64,000 bases of DNA from Paraburkholderia solisilvae (lineage in GTDB: Bacteria; Pseudomonadota; Gammaproteobacteria; Burkholderiales; Burkholderiaceae): positions 47,200-111,199 of the forward strand of contig NZ_CADIKF010000021.1 in the NCBI RefSeq assembly GCF_902859875.1, read 5' to 3'. The notes beneath the pieces were generated by a model. That model did not search any database. It was not told the origin of the DNA and saw only the letters and a program-made list of their open reading frames with translations. Shown one piece after another: positions 1 to 8,592 of the stretch. How positions within the stretch are numbered: the stretch's first letter is position 1; each line of letters begins with the position of its first letter. The position numbers and the translations under genes were made by a program.

Positions 1-728
1 CCGAGAATCACGACGATAAACACGCCCGACGTGAGATACACGCACAGCATCAGTTCGCCGAACTGTTTCAGCGTGCCGATCCCGTACTTGCCGACGGTGA
101 ACGCGATGCCGCCGAACGCGCCGATCGGCGCGACGTACATCACGATGCGCACCACACCGAACATGCCGTGCAGGAACGTGTCGAGGATGTCGACGAACGG
201 CTCGGCGCGCTTGCCCATCTTCGCGAGCGCGACCGCGAACAGCACCGAGAAGAAGATGATCTGCAGCATGTCGCCGTTGGCGAACGAGCCGACCACCGTC
301 GACGGCACGATGCCCATCAGGAACTCGATCGCGCCGTGTTCTTTCGCGGCGTGCGCATAGGTCGCGATGGCCGCGCCGTCGAGATGCGCCGGATCGACGT
401 TCATGCCGACGCCGGGCTTCAACACGTTCACGACCACCAGACCGATCGCGAGCGCGAAAGTCGACACGATTTCAAAGTACAGCAGCGCCTTGACGCCGAC
501 GCGCCCCGCTTCGTGAATGTCGTTCATGCGCGCGATGCCGACCACCACCGACGCGAAGATGATCGGCGCGAGCAGCATCCGGATCAGCTTGATGAACAGA
601 TCGCCGAGCGGCTTCATCTGCGCGCCGACATCGGGATTGAAATGGCCGAGCAGCACGCCGATCACGATGCCGATCAGCACCTGCACGTATAACTTCGAAA
701 GGGTTTTCCTGATGCGTTGAGCACTCAT
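1..728 (-). CDS. dctA: C4-dicarboxylate carrier DctA, N-terminal part
   Basis: Inner-membrane symporter of the dicarboxylate/amino acid:cation family (DAACS), which imports succinate, fumarate, malate and related acids. The visible 242 residues begin MSAQRIRKTLSKLYVQVLIG and include the DctA-like stretch FIKLIRMLLAPIIFASVVVG. The gene runs off the left edge, so the C-terminal transport core is missing from view. The start is the ATG at 728, preceded by a GGAGAG ribosome site. It lies downstream of a tartrate dehydratase on the same strand (203 bp gap), so D-tartrate or its product oxaloacetate may be among its physiological substrates; that is inferred from position only. Confidence 0.9.
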   Translation of the reverse strand, partial: MSAQRIRKTLSKLYVQVLIGIVIGVLLGHFNPDVGAQMKPLGDLFIKLIRMLLAPIIFASVVVGIARMNDIHEAGRVGVKALLYFEIVSTFALAIGLVVVNVLKPGVGMNVDPAHLDGAAIATYAHAAKEHGAIEFLMGIVPSTVVGSFANGDMLQIIFFSVLFAVALAKMGKRAEPFVDILDTFLHGMFGVVRIVMYVAPIGAFGGIAFTVGKYGIGTLKQFGELMLCVYLTSGVFIVVIL

Positions 729-931
729 CGTGGTCTCTCTCCTAGGTACTGCTACGGCTGGTCGCCTGGGGCCCGAAAAAGCCGCCAGCGTACCGGTCCA
801 ACATGACAATGGGGAGCTCGCGCCCATCGTGTATCCGCTTGTCTCCGCGTGGTCCCCGTTGTAACGACGAAGCCGCTTGCCCGCTGCACTCCCTTGCAGA
901 CGGACAGGCGGCCTTGTTCAAAGCGGCTCGA

Positions 932-2098
932 TTACGCGAGCAGTGTCTGCATCTGCTGATACAGATCGCTCTTGCCTTCGAAGCCGATGCCCGGCAGATC
1001 CGGCATCGTGATGTGGCCGTTGTCGACCTTCACGCCATCGGGGAAGCCACCGAACGGCTGGAACAGATCCGGATACGACTCGTTGCCGCCCAGGCCGAGA
1101 CCCGCCGCGATATTCAACGACATCTGGTGGCCGCCGTGCGGAATGCAGCGCTTACGCGACCAGCCATGCTCATGCAGCATGTCGAGCGTGCGCAGATATT
1201 CGACGAGGCCGTACGACAGCGCGCAGTCGAATTGCAGATAGTCGCGGTCCGGGCGCATGCCGCCGTAGCGGATCAGGTTGCGCGCGTCCTGCATCGAGAA
1301 CAGATCTTCGCCGGTTGCCATCGGCTTGTCGTAGTAGTTGCGCAGCGTGGCCTGCAGTTCGAAGTCGAGCGGATCGCCCGGCTCCTCATACCAGAACAGG
1401 TCGTACTGCGACAGCGCCTTCGCATAGCGCACCGCGGTGTCGAGATCGAAGCGGCCGTTCGCGTCGACCGCGAGCTTCTGGCCGTCCTGCAGCACCGACA
1501 GGATCGAGTCGATACGGCGCAGGTCCTCGTCGAGCGAGCCGCCGCCGATCTTCTTCTTCACAACCGTATAGCCGCGGTCGATGTAGCTGCGCATCTCGTC
1601 CTTCAGCTTGCCGTGGTCCTGGCCCGGGTAGTAATAGCCGCCCGCCGCATAGACGAACACCTTGCGATCCGGCACGCCGTTGCCGTAGCGGTCCGCGAGC
1701 AGCTGGAACAGCGGCTTGCCTTCGATCTTCGCGACGGCGTCCCACACGGCCATATCGACCGTGCCGATCGCGACCGAGCGCTCGCCATGGCCGCCCGGCT
1801 TTTCATTCGTGAACATCGTTGCCCAGATCTTGTGCGGATCGAGGTTGGTGCCTTTGTCGTCGACCAGCGATTCCGGAGCCGCTTCCATGATGCGCGGAAC
1901 GAAACGCTCGCGCATCAGCGTGCCCTGTCCATAGCGGCCATTCGAATTGAAACCGAAACCGACCACCGGCTTGCCGTCGCGGATCACGTCGGTGATCACT
2001 GCGACACAGCTCAGCGTCATCTTGCTGAAGTCGATATAGGCATTTCGAATCGATGAACTAATAGGGAAAGTCTTTTCGCGAATCTCGACGATCTTCAT
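932..2098 (-). CDS. tarD: D(-)-tartrate dehydratase, enolase superfamily
   Basis: Predicted to dehydrate D-tartrate to oxaloacetate. The 388 residues match the size of the characterised Bradyrhizobium TarD. Every catalytic element of this mandelate-racemase-type enzyme can be placed: the K-x-K motif K181/K183 in VVKKKIGGG, Mg ligands D212 (VDANG), E238 (YEEP) and E264 (GED), and H321 in CIPHGGHQM. These sit one residue before the TarD positions as I recall them. The start codon ATG at 2098 faces the divergent LysR gene across a short AT-rich region with an inverted repeat. Substrate specificity in this superfamily cannot be proved from motifs, but the GGGSLDEDLRR context favours TarD over other acid-sugar dehydratases. 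Confidence 0.85.
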   Translation of the reverse strand: MKIVEIREKTFPISSSIRNAYIDFSKMTLSCVAVITDVIRDGKPVVGFGFNSNGRYGQGTLMRERFVPRIMEAAPESLVDDKGTNLDPHKIWATMFTNEKPGGHGERSVAIGTVDMAVWDAVAKIEGKPLFQLLADRYGNGVPDRKVFVYAAGGYYYPGQDHGKLKDEMRSYIDRGYTVVKKKIGGGSLDEDLRRIDSILSVLQDGQKLAVDANGRFDLDTAVRYAKALSQYDLFWYEEPGDPLDFELQATLRNYYDKPMATGEDLFSMQDARNLIRYGGMRPDRDYLQFDCALSYGLVEYLRTLDMLHEHGWSRKRCIPHGGHQMSLNIAAGLGLGGNESYPDLFQPFGGFPDGVKVDNGHITMPDLPGIGFEGKSDLYQQMQTLLA

Positions 2099-2187
2099 GT
2101 GGGTTTCCGGAACTCGTGCACGCGGCCGGTGCAGATGCTGTTTGAAAGTCGCAAGATTACGTCCGCCGAAGCGCGTTAGAATTCAAC

Positions 2188-2204
2188 ATTATTCAATTAA
2201 TAAT
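2188..2204. promoter_or_regulatory. Candidate LysR operator between tarD and its regulator
   Basis: ATTATT-caatt-AATAAT is a perfect 6-bp inverted repeat with a 5-nt centre. It fits the T-N11-A pattern of LysR-family boxes and lies in the divergent promoter region, 10 bp before the GTG of the regulator. The flanks are unusually AT-rich for this genome. The function is inferred from family behaviour. Confidence 0.5.
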
Positions 2205-2213
2205 TCACTTTCG

Positions 2214-3155
2214 GTGAAAACTGACATTAACTCAGACCTCGAATTTTTCGTTCTGCTGGCGCGCCACGAAAGCCTTTCGGCGGCCGCCCGCGCGCTCGAT
2301 CTGACGCCGCCCGCGGCGACGCGGCGCCTCGCGCAAATGGAAGAAAAACTGGGGGTGCGGCTCGTGAACCGCACGACGCGCACGGTCAGCCTGACCACCG
2401 AGGGCGAGATCTACCTGCAGCATGCCACCCGCATTCTCGCGCAGGTGCAGGAAATGGAAGACGCGGTCTCGAGCCACGGCGCGGCGCCGCGCGGCCTGCT
2501 GCGCGTGAACGCGTCGCTCGGCTTCGGCCGTACCTCGCTTGCGCCGCTCGTATCGAAGTTCGCGAAGGCGTACCCGAACGTCGAAGTGCAGTTCGAAGTG
2601 ACCGACCGGCCGATCGACCTGATCGAAAACGCGTTCGACCTTGCGATCCGCTTCGGCGAACTGCCGGATCAGCGCCTGAACGCACGGCGCATCATGTCGA
2701 ACCGGCGCTTCCTGTGCGCATCGCCCAGCTATCTGGAGCTCAACGGTACGCCGCAGAAAGTGGGCGATCTCGCGCATCACCGTTGCATCGTGCACCGGCA
2801 AAACGACGATGCATACGGCATCTGGCGCTTCGTGCACGATCAGCACAGCGAAGCTGTCAAGGTGCACGGCATGCTGTCGAGCAATGACGGCGACATCGTG
2901 CTCAGCTGGGCGCTCGACGGCCACGGCATTCTGATCCGCTCCGAGTGGGACCTCGAAAAATATGTGAAAAGCGGCCGGCTGCGCGTCGTGCTGCCGGAGT
3001 TCGTGCTGCCGGACGCGGATCTGTTCGTCTACTACCCGAGCCGGCAGAACCAGGCGGCGCGGGTGCGCGCGTTTATCGACTTTCTGGTCGAGCAGTTCGA
3101 TCCGCCGGCGCGGAGAGGACGAGAAAGCCTGATCAGGCATGGTACGGGCCGATAA
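2214..3155 (+). CDS. LysR-family regulator, probably of D-tartrate use
   Basis: A 313-residue LysR-type transcription factor. The N-terminal winged helix (about residues 5-62) includes FVLLARHESLSAAARALDL. The effector-binding domain follows and contains RPIDLIENAFDLAIRFGELPD, typical of the family. I chose the GTG at 2214 because the domain begins directly after it (KTDINSDLEFF); the open frame extends upstream to 2097, but that part does not look like a LysR N-terminus. No strong ribosome site precedes the GTG. The gene is divergent from tarD, the classic arrangement for a regulator of its neighbour, and the likely inducer is tartrate. Confidence 0.85.
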   Translation: MKTDINSDLEFFVLLARHESLSAAARALDLTPPAATRRLAQMEEKLGVRLVNRTTRTVSLTTEGEIYLQHATRILAQVQEMEDAVSSHGAAPRGLLRVNASLGFGRTSLAPLVSKFAKAYPNVEVQFEVTDRPIDLIENAFDLAIRFGELPDQRLNARRIMSNRRFLCASPSYLELNGTPQKVGDLAHHRCIVHRQNDDAYGIWRFVHDQHSEAVKVHGMLSSNDGDIVLSWALDGHGILIRSEWDLEKYVKSGRLRVVLPEFVLPDADLFVYYPSRQNQAARVRAFIDFLVEQFDPPARRGRESLIRHGTGR

Positions 3156-3506
3156 GTCCCGGTAAGGGGTGATCAAGGGCCCGCCAGCGCAGCCGGCGAT
3201 GATGACGGGCCGCGCCCCACAGCGGCCCGGCCTGCCGGGCCCGATATGGGCTTCGGGCGACTGACCGGCAATGCTCGCCGGCCAGCGAGCCGCGCGTTTG
3301 GCGTCGCCCCGCTCCACACCTGTCATTTTTGCCGGCCCGCCGCGACTGATGCGATGTATCGGGGAATAACCAACGGCAAACGGTGTTTGCCCGATGAAAG
3401 GCACTTGCGGAACGCGCCGCTATCGCCCGCCTGATTGGGCATACGAATGCGCCGCAGGGATTGCGCCGGTATGCGGCGCGCGCATCGCACATTGAGGTCA
3501 TCGAAC
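3156..3506. other. Non-coding spacer
   Basis: No convincing gene. It contains GC-rich stem-loops, for example GGGCCGC/GCGGCCC at 3207-3228 without a T-run. This may end the LysR transcript but is not a textbook terminator. A GAGG ribosome site lies just before the ATG at 3507. Confidence 0.5.
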
Positions 3507-5333
3507 ATGATTCCGTTTCTGATTGCGTGGTTGGGCGGCGTGCTGACAATCGTCAGCCCGTGCATCTTGCCGGTCTTGCCGTTTGTCTTCGCGCGCACCG
3601 GCAAGCCGTTTCTGCAAAGCGGTCTGCCGCTGCTGGCCGGCATGGCCGCCACATTCAGCGCGGTCGGCGCGCTGGCCGCGGTCGGCGGCGGCTGGGCGGT
3701 CGCCGCGAACCAGTACGGCCGCGTCGCCGCGCTGATCATCATGGCCGCGTTCGGCCTCACGCTGCTGCTGCCGCGGCTCTCCGACGCGATGACGCGTCCG
3801 CTCGTCGCGCTCGGCGCACGGCTCTCCGAATCCGCACAGGGCGCCGAGCACGGCTCGGCCTTCTGGGCGTCGCTGCTGCTCGGCGTCGCGACCGGCCTGT
3901 TGTGGGCGCCATGCGCGGGCCCGATTCTCGGCCTGATCCTGACCGGCGCCGCGCTGCAAGGCGCGAGCGTACATACGTCGCTGCTGCTGCTCTCCTATGC
4001 GGCCGGCGCCGCGACTTCGCTCGCGCTTGCGCTGGTGGTCGGCGGCAAGGTGTTCAGCGCGATGAAAAAGTCGTTGCATGTGAGCGAATGGCTCAAGCGC
4101 GGGCTGGGCGTCGCGGTGCTGGTGGGGGTCGCCGCGATTGCCGCGCATGCGGATACCGGCTTTCTCACGCATCTGTCGCTTGCCGGCACGAACAACCTCG
4201 AACAAAGCGTGATCGACCGCTTCCGTCCGGCGAAGAGCGGCGCGCAAAGCGCGCTGGCGGCGGCCGCGCCGTCGGGCGCCTCCGCCGATAGCCAGGCATC
4301 GGGAACCGGCGGCGCAGACGCCCCCGCGCTCACCCGGGTTGCGCAACCCGGCAGCCCTGCACCGCTGCCGGTCGAGGGCACGCTGCCGTCGCTCGACGGC
4401 GCGGTGCAATGGCTGAACTCGCCGCCGCTTACCACGGCGCAACTGCGCGGCAAAGTCGTGCTGGTCGATTTCTGGACGTACTCGTGCATCAACTGCCTGC
4501 GCACGCTGCCGTACGTGAAAGCGTGGGCCGACAAGTACAAGGACGCCGGGCTGGTCGTGATCGGCGTGCACACGCCGGAATTCGCGTTCGAAAAGGACGT
4601 CGGCAATGTGAGCCGCGCGGTGAAGGACCTGAAGGTCAACTTCCCGGTCGCGATCGACGACAACTACAAGATCTGGCGCGCGTTCGGCAACGAATACTGG
4701 CCGGCGGACTACTTCGTCGACGCGCAAGGCCGCATCCGCGCGCATCACTTCGGTGAAGGCGATTACGCGGGTTCCGAGCAGACCATCCGGCAACTGTTGA
4801 CCGAAGCCGGCGCGCACAACTTGCCCGGCGGTCTCGTGAAGGACGACGGCACGGGCGCCGAGGCCGCGCCGGAGATGGCCGATATTCAGTCACCCGAAAC
4901 GTATGTCGGCTATAACCGCGCGACCAATTTCGCCTCGCCGGGCGATCCGGTGCTCGACAAGCCGCATCGCTATACGCTTGGCAACGGATTAGGCCTGAAC
5001 GACTGGGCGCTCGACGGCACCTGGACGCTCGGCGCCGAGCATACCGATCTCGATCAGCCAGGCGGTGCGATTGCGTTCCGCTTTCACGCACGCGACCTGC
5101 ATCTGGTGCTCGGACCGTCCGCGAACGGACAGCCGGTACGCTTCCAGGTGATGATCGACGGCAAGACGCCGGGCGCGAACCACGGCAGCGACACCGACGC
5201 GAACGGCAACGGCACGGTGACGAGCCAGCGGCTGTATCAGCTGGTCCGCCAGAGCGGCGCGATCACCGACCATACGTTTGAAATCCGCTTCCTCGACCCG
5301 GGCGTGCGCGCATATGCGTTCACGTTCGGTTGA
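3507..5333 (+). CDS. dipZ: DipZ-type cytochrome c biogenesis/thiol:disulfide carrier
   Basis: A 608-residue inner-membrane protein. The N-terminal part is a CcdA/DsbD-like membrane domain with the conserved cysteines in VSPCILPVLPFV (C19) and WAPCAGPI. A low-complexity Ala/Ser/Gly linker follows, then a periplasmic thioredoxin-like domain with the redox motif YSCINCLRTLPYV, and a C-terminal beta-rich DipZ domain. It should pass electrons from the cytoplasm to periplasmic partners. The ATG at 3507 follows a GAGG site and gives the normal N-terminus; an upstream in-frame extension to 3435 was not used. An exported MsrA follows 24 bp downstream, the most likely client: MsrA needs a reductant to recycle its catalytic disulfide. 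Confidence 0.88.
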   Translation: MIPFLIAWLGGVLTIVSPCILPVLPFVFARTGKPFLQSGLPLLAGMAATFSAVGALAAVGGGWAVAANQYGRVAALIIMAAFGLTLLLPRLSDAMTRPLVALGARLSESAQGAEHGSAFWASLLLGVATGLLWAPCAGPILGLILTGAALQGASVHTSLLLLSYAAGAATSLALALVVGGKVFSAMKKSLHVSEWLKRGLGVAVLVGVAAIAAHADTGFLTHLSLAGTNNLEQSVIDRFRPAKSGAQSALAAAAPSGASADSQASGTGGADAPALTRVAQPGSPAPLPVEGTLPSLDGAVQWLNSPPLTTAQLRGKVVLVDFWTYSCINCLRTLPYVKAWADKYKDAGLVVIGVHTPEFAFEKDVGNVSRAVKDLKVNFPVAIDDNYKIWRAFGNEYWPADYFVDAQGRIRAHHFGEGDYAGSEQTIRQLLTEAGAHNLPGGLVKDDGTGAEAAPEMADIQSPETYVGYNRATNFASPGDPVLDKPHRYTLGNGLGLNDWALDGTWTLGAEHTDLDQPGGAIAFRFHARDLHLVLGPSANGQPVRFQVMIDGKTPGANHGSDTDANGNGTVTSQRLYQLVRQSGAITDHTFEIRFLDPGVRAYAFTFG

Positions 5334-5357
5334 TCCCGCTTCGTCACGGAGATAGAC

Positions 5358-6110
5358 ATGCAAAACGAAGTTTCCCGCCCCACCTCCCGCACGGCCGCGG
5401 CGCGCGGCCTGCGCCGCCGGCTGCCGTTTGCCGGGTTGCTGGCGGCGGTCGTCGCCGGCATCGGCCTCACGCATGGGCACGTATTTGCCGACGAGGCCCA
5501 TCAGGTGCCGCCGCCGGTGCTCGACGAAACGGCCGCAAGCGCGCCCGCATCGGAAACCGTCGTACTCGCCGGCGGCTGCTTCTGGGGCGTGCAGGGCGTG
5601 TTCCAGCACGTGAAAGGCGTGACGAGCGCGGTGTCCGGTTATACCGGCGGCAAACAGTCGTCGGCCGAGTACGAGACGGTGAGCACCGGCACCACGGGCC
5701 ACGCGGAATCGGTGCGCGTGACGTTCGACCCGCATCAGATCAGCTACGGCCATATCCTGCAGATCTACTTCTCGGTCGCGCACGATCCGACCGAGTTGAA
5801 CCGGCAGGGGCCGGACGTCGGCACGCAATACCGCTCGACGATTTTCCCGAGCACGCCCGAACAGGCGCGCCTCGCGACTGCGTATATCGCGCAGTTGAGC
5901 AAAGCCCATGTGTTCTCCGACAAGATCGTCACGACCATCGAGCCGGACCGCACGTTCTACCCGGCGGAGTCGTATCACCAGAACTACCTGACGCTGCACC
6001 CGGATCAGCCGTATATCGCGATCAACGATATTCCGAAGGTCGACGATCTGAAGAAGCTGTTCCCGACGCAGTATCGGGACAAGCCGGTGTTGGTGAAGAT
6101 GGCTTCGTGA
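5358..6110 (+). CDS. msrA: Peptide methionine sulfoxide reductase MsrA, exported
   Basis: Reduces methionine-S-sulfoxide in proteins. The signature GGCFWGVQGVFQHV holds the catalytic cysteine, followed by typical MsrA blocks (GYTGGK, SYGHILQIYFSVAHDPTELNRQG, DVGTQYRS). The first 45 residues form an export signal with an Arg-rich n-region (RGLRRRLPF) and a hydrophobic stretch ending near VFADEA. The Arg pair could allow Tat export, though the motif is not canonical. Because it sits directly behind the DipZ gene, a periplasmic repair pair is likely: DipZ thioredoxin domain as donor, MsrA as acceptor. Confidence 0.9.
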   Translation: MQNEVSRPTSRTAAARGLRRRLPFAGLLAAVVAGIGLTHGHVFADEAHQVPPPVLDETAASAPASETVVLAGGCFWGVQGVFQHVKGVTSAVSGYTGGKQSSAEYETVSTGTTGHAESVRVTFDPHQISYGHILQIYFSVAHDPTELNRQGPDVGTQYRSTIFPSTPEQARLATAYIAQLSKAHVFSDKIVTTIEPDRTFYPAESYHQNYLTLHPDQPYIAINDIPKVDDLKKLFPTQYRDKPVLVKMAS

Positions 6111-6173
6111 GTGGGTGGGTGAGGGCAAGGCGGCGCGGAATGACGAGGTGTCCCGCGTTCACGCGCACCATTA

Positions 6174-6245
6174 TTCCGGAATATCGGAACTATGGCCCTT
6201 GACGGGCAGCATCGACGCTTAATTCCGGAATACCGGAATTAAGCG
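6174..6245. promoter_or_regulatory. Two related palindromes, candidate operators or terminator
   Basis: At 6216-6245, CGCTTAATTCCGG and its exact complement are separated by AATA, a 13-bp perfect stem. A related sequence TTCCGGAATATCGGAA lies at 6174-6189, so the core TTCCGGAATAYCGGAA occurs twice, 49 bp apart. The region separates the convergent msrA and phnW genes. The large stem could act as a two-way terminator, although it has no T-run; the repeated core could instead be a protein-binding site. Confidence 0.4.
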
Positions 6246-6322
6246 GTTGGACACCGGTGTAGAAAATACGCCCCTATGCGTCGCAAGCCGCCACCATCGC
6301 CCCACCCCGCGGCGGCGCAACC

Positions 6323-7390
6323 TCACTTCGTCAACGCATCAAAGCTCTGCAACAAACGCTCGATATCCGCCGCATGGATATCGCCCATCGTCGAGATCCG
6401 GAACAGCTCCGCGGACAGGCCGCCCTGCCCCGCATAGATCACGAATCCGCGCGACTTCAACGCATCGTGCAAGTGCGGATACGACACGCCCGCCGGCAAC
6501 CGGTACGCGCGCAGCACGACCGACGACTCGTGCGGCGCCAGCACGCTCGCCATCCCGCGCGCCGCCAGCCCTGCGCGCACCTGCTCGGCCAGCGCCGCGT
6601 AGCGCGCATGACGCGCGCTCCAGCCGCCTTCGTCGGCCAGTTCGCGCAGCGCTTCGACGAGCGCGTAGTACGCGTGCACCGACGGCGTGAACGGCGTATT
6701 GCGCTGATCCTGCAAACGCGCAAGGCGCGCGAGGTCGAGATAGTAGGTGCGGCTTGCCGCGACGGCCAGCGCGTCGCGCCGCACGATCACGAATGCCGCG
6801 CCCGGCACGCCGTGCAGGCACTTGTTCGCGGTCGCCGCGACTGCCGCGAGCGTCATGTCCGCAAAGTCGATCGCTTCCGCGCCGAAGCTGCTCACGCCAT
6901 CGACCAGCAGACGCACGCCGCGCTCGCGGCAAACCGTCGCGAGCGCGCGCAGATCGTTCAGGCGGCCCGTCGTCGTTTCGTGATGAATCGCCGCGACGTG
7001 CGTGATCGAACGATCCGCATCGAGCGCGGCCGCGATACGCGCGACATCCGGCGCCTGCATCCACTCGTGTTTCGCGACCGTGTGCGCGATCCGGTATTGC
7101 GTCGCGATCTGCGTGATCCGTTCGCCGTACACACCGTTTTCGATCACCAGCAGCTTGCCGGCGTCCGGCACGAGCGCCGCAACCATGCTCTCGACCGCGG
7201 CCGTGCCGGAGCCCGTCATCAGCACCGCGGCCCATTGCGACGGATCGAGTCCGTACAGTTGCAGCAAGCGCGCGCGCGCTTCGTCCTGCAAATCGAAGAA
7301 CTCGCTTTCGCGATGGCATAGATCGGTCTGCAACAGGCTGTTGCGCACGCGTGTGCTCAGCGTGACCGGACCGGGGTTCAGCAGCAACAT
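6323..7390 (-). CDS. phnW: 2-aminoethylphosphonate:pyruvate transaminase, biosynthetic direction
   Basis: A class V, PLP-dependent aminotransferase of 355 residues. The N-terminus LLLNPGPVTLSTRVRNSLL, MTGSGTAAVESM, LVDGVSSFGAE (PLP-binding D164) and TANKCLHGVPG (Schiff-base K190) match the PhnW/AepT family. Alone, PhnW often indicates phosphonate degradation. Here it is the last gene behind PEP mutase and phosphonopyruvate decarboxylase, so it most likely aminates phosphonoacetaldehyde to 2-aminoethylphosphonate. It starts 20 bp after the decarboxylase stop, in the same operon. Confidence 0.9.
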   Translation of the reverse strand: MLLLNPGPVTLSTRVRNSLLQTDLCHRESEFFDLQDEARARLLQLYGLDPSQWAAVLMTGSGTAAVESMVAALVPDAGKLLVIENGVYGERITQIATQYRIAHTVAKHEWMQAPDVARIAAALDADRSITHVAAIHHETTTGRLNDLRALATVCRERGVRLLVDGVSSFGAEAIDFADMTLAAVAATANKCLHGVPGAAFVIVRRDALAVAASRTYYLDLARLARLQDQRNTPFTPSVHAYYALVEALRELADEGGWSARHARYAALAEQVRAGLAARGMASVLAPHESSVVLRAYRLPAGVSYPHLHDALKSRGFVIYAGQGGLSAELFRISTMGDIHAADIERLLQSFDALTK

Positions 7391-7410
7391 CGAGGTTCTC
7401 CTTCCTGGCC

Positions 7411-8592
7411 TTACTGTGCGGCCTTGCCTTGCGGGGCGAGCGCGCCAAGGTGGCGCATCAGGCGCGTCTTCACGTCCGGCGGCGTGATGGTCGGGCGCGG
7501 CAGGCCGTCAGGCGTGCCGCGGCGAATCGTCAGCCGCACGAAGCGCGGGCCGTTGCCGGCGCGCGGCGCCGCGAGCACCTCGTCGAGCACGCTCAACTGA
7601 TCGCTTTCCACCGCCGACGCGTAGCCGCATGCCGCCGCGACACCCGCGAACGACACCTGCGGCGAGACCGTCGCCTGACCGCCGGTCGAATCGTGCGCGC
7701 CGTTATCGAGCAGCACGTGCGTGAGATTCGCGGGCCCATACGCGCCGAGCGTCGCGAACACGCCCATGCGCATCAGCGCCGCGCCGTCGCCGTCGAGCGC
7801 CACCACGTGCAGGTCCGGCCGCGTCAACGCGAGGCCAAGCGCGAACGGCGTGAGGCAACCCATCGAGCCGACCATGTACAACTGGTTCGCACGATCGTCG
7901 AGCGCATACAACTCGCGGCCGCAGAAGCCGGTCGAGGCCAGCACCACCGTCGAGGCGAGCGGCGTATGCGCGATCACGCGTTGCAGCGCTTCGTTGCGAG
8001 TCGGCAGCGCGTCGGGGGCGACACCGGCGAATGGCGAAACCGCCGCTTGCGCCGCATCGCGCCGCGTCGCGTTCGCCACTTTCAGCTCATACGGCTTGAC
8101 GCTGCCTTTTTGCATGACGAGCGCATACGGGCGGCCGGTTTCGTCCATATGCTTCGTCGCGCGGTCGAGCGCCGGACCGATCGCGTCGGCTTCCGTCGGG
8201 AAGGTCTCCCACGGAATCTCCATCGTGTCGAGCATGGCCGGCGTAATCGGCCCCATCAGCGCGTGCTGCGGTTCGTCCGGCACGCCCGGCTGTCCGCGCC
8301 ACGTGACAATCAGCAGTTGCGGCAAGCGGAACGTCCAGGTGAGCGACGTGAGCGGGCTCACCGCATTGCCGAGGCCCGAGTTCTGCATCATCGTGACGCC
8401 GCGCCGGCCGCCGAGCGTCACGCCCGCGATCAACGCGACCGCGTCGCCTTCGTTCGCCGCCGAGACGTAATGCAGATTCGGATCCTGCAGCACGTAGTTG
8501 ATAAACGGCGTCAGGTACGAACACGGCACGCCCGCATACCAGTCGAAGCCGCGCGCCCGCGCCGCGTCGACAAACTGTGCCGCTTCGATCAT
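7411..8592 (-). CDS. ppd: Phosphonopyruvate decarboxylase
   Basis: A thiamine-diphosphate enzyme of 393 residues that makes the PEP mutase reaction irreversible by decarboxylating phosphonopyruvate to phosphonoacetaldehyde. The N-terminal half has [15 protein letters not shown] and [13 protein letters not shown] (catalytic Glu), and the C-terminal half has the TPP-binding [15 protein letters not shown]. The ATG at 8592 overlaps the stop of the upstream fusion gene (ATGA, 4 nt), which indicates translational coupling. A longer upstream open frame to 8976 is a shadow of the mutase gene. Confidence 0.92.
   Translation of the reverse strand: MIEAAQFVDAARARGFDWYAGVPCSYLTPFINYVLQDPNLHYVSAANEGDAVALIAGVTLGGRRGVTMMQNSGLGNAVSPLTSLTWTFRLPQLLIVTWRGQPGVPDEPQHALMGPITPAMLDTMEIPWETFPTEADAIGPALDRATKHMDETGRPYALVMQKGSVKPYELKVANATRRDAAQAAVSPFAGVAPDALPTRNEALQRVIAHTPLASTVVLASTGFCGRELYALDDRANQLYMVGSMGCLTPFALGLALTRPDLHVVALDGDGAALMRMGVFATLGAYGPANLTHVLLDNGAHDSTGGQATVSPQVSFAGVAAACGYASAVESDQLSVLDEVLAAPRAGNGPRFVRLTIRRGTPDGLPRPTITPPDVKTRLMRHLGALAPQGKAAQ

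Noticed and set aside
6323..7390. phnW as evidence of phosphonate degradation
   Set aside because: No phosphonatase or C-P lyase gene is nearby, while PEP mutase and phosphonopyruvate decarboxylase are in the same operon, so synthesis is the better reading.
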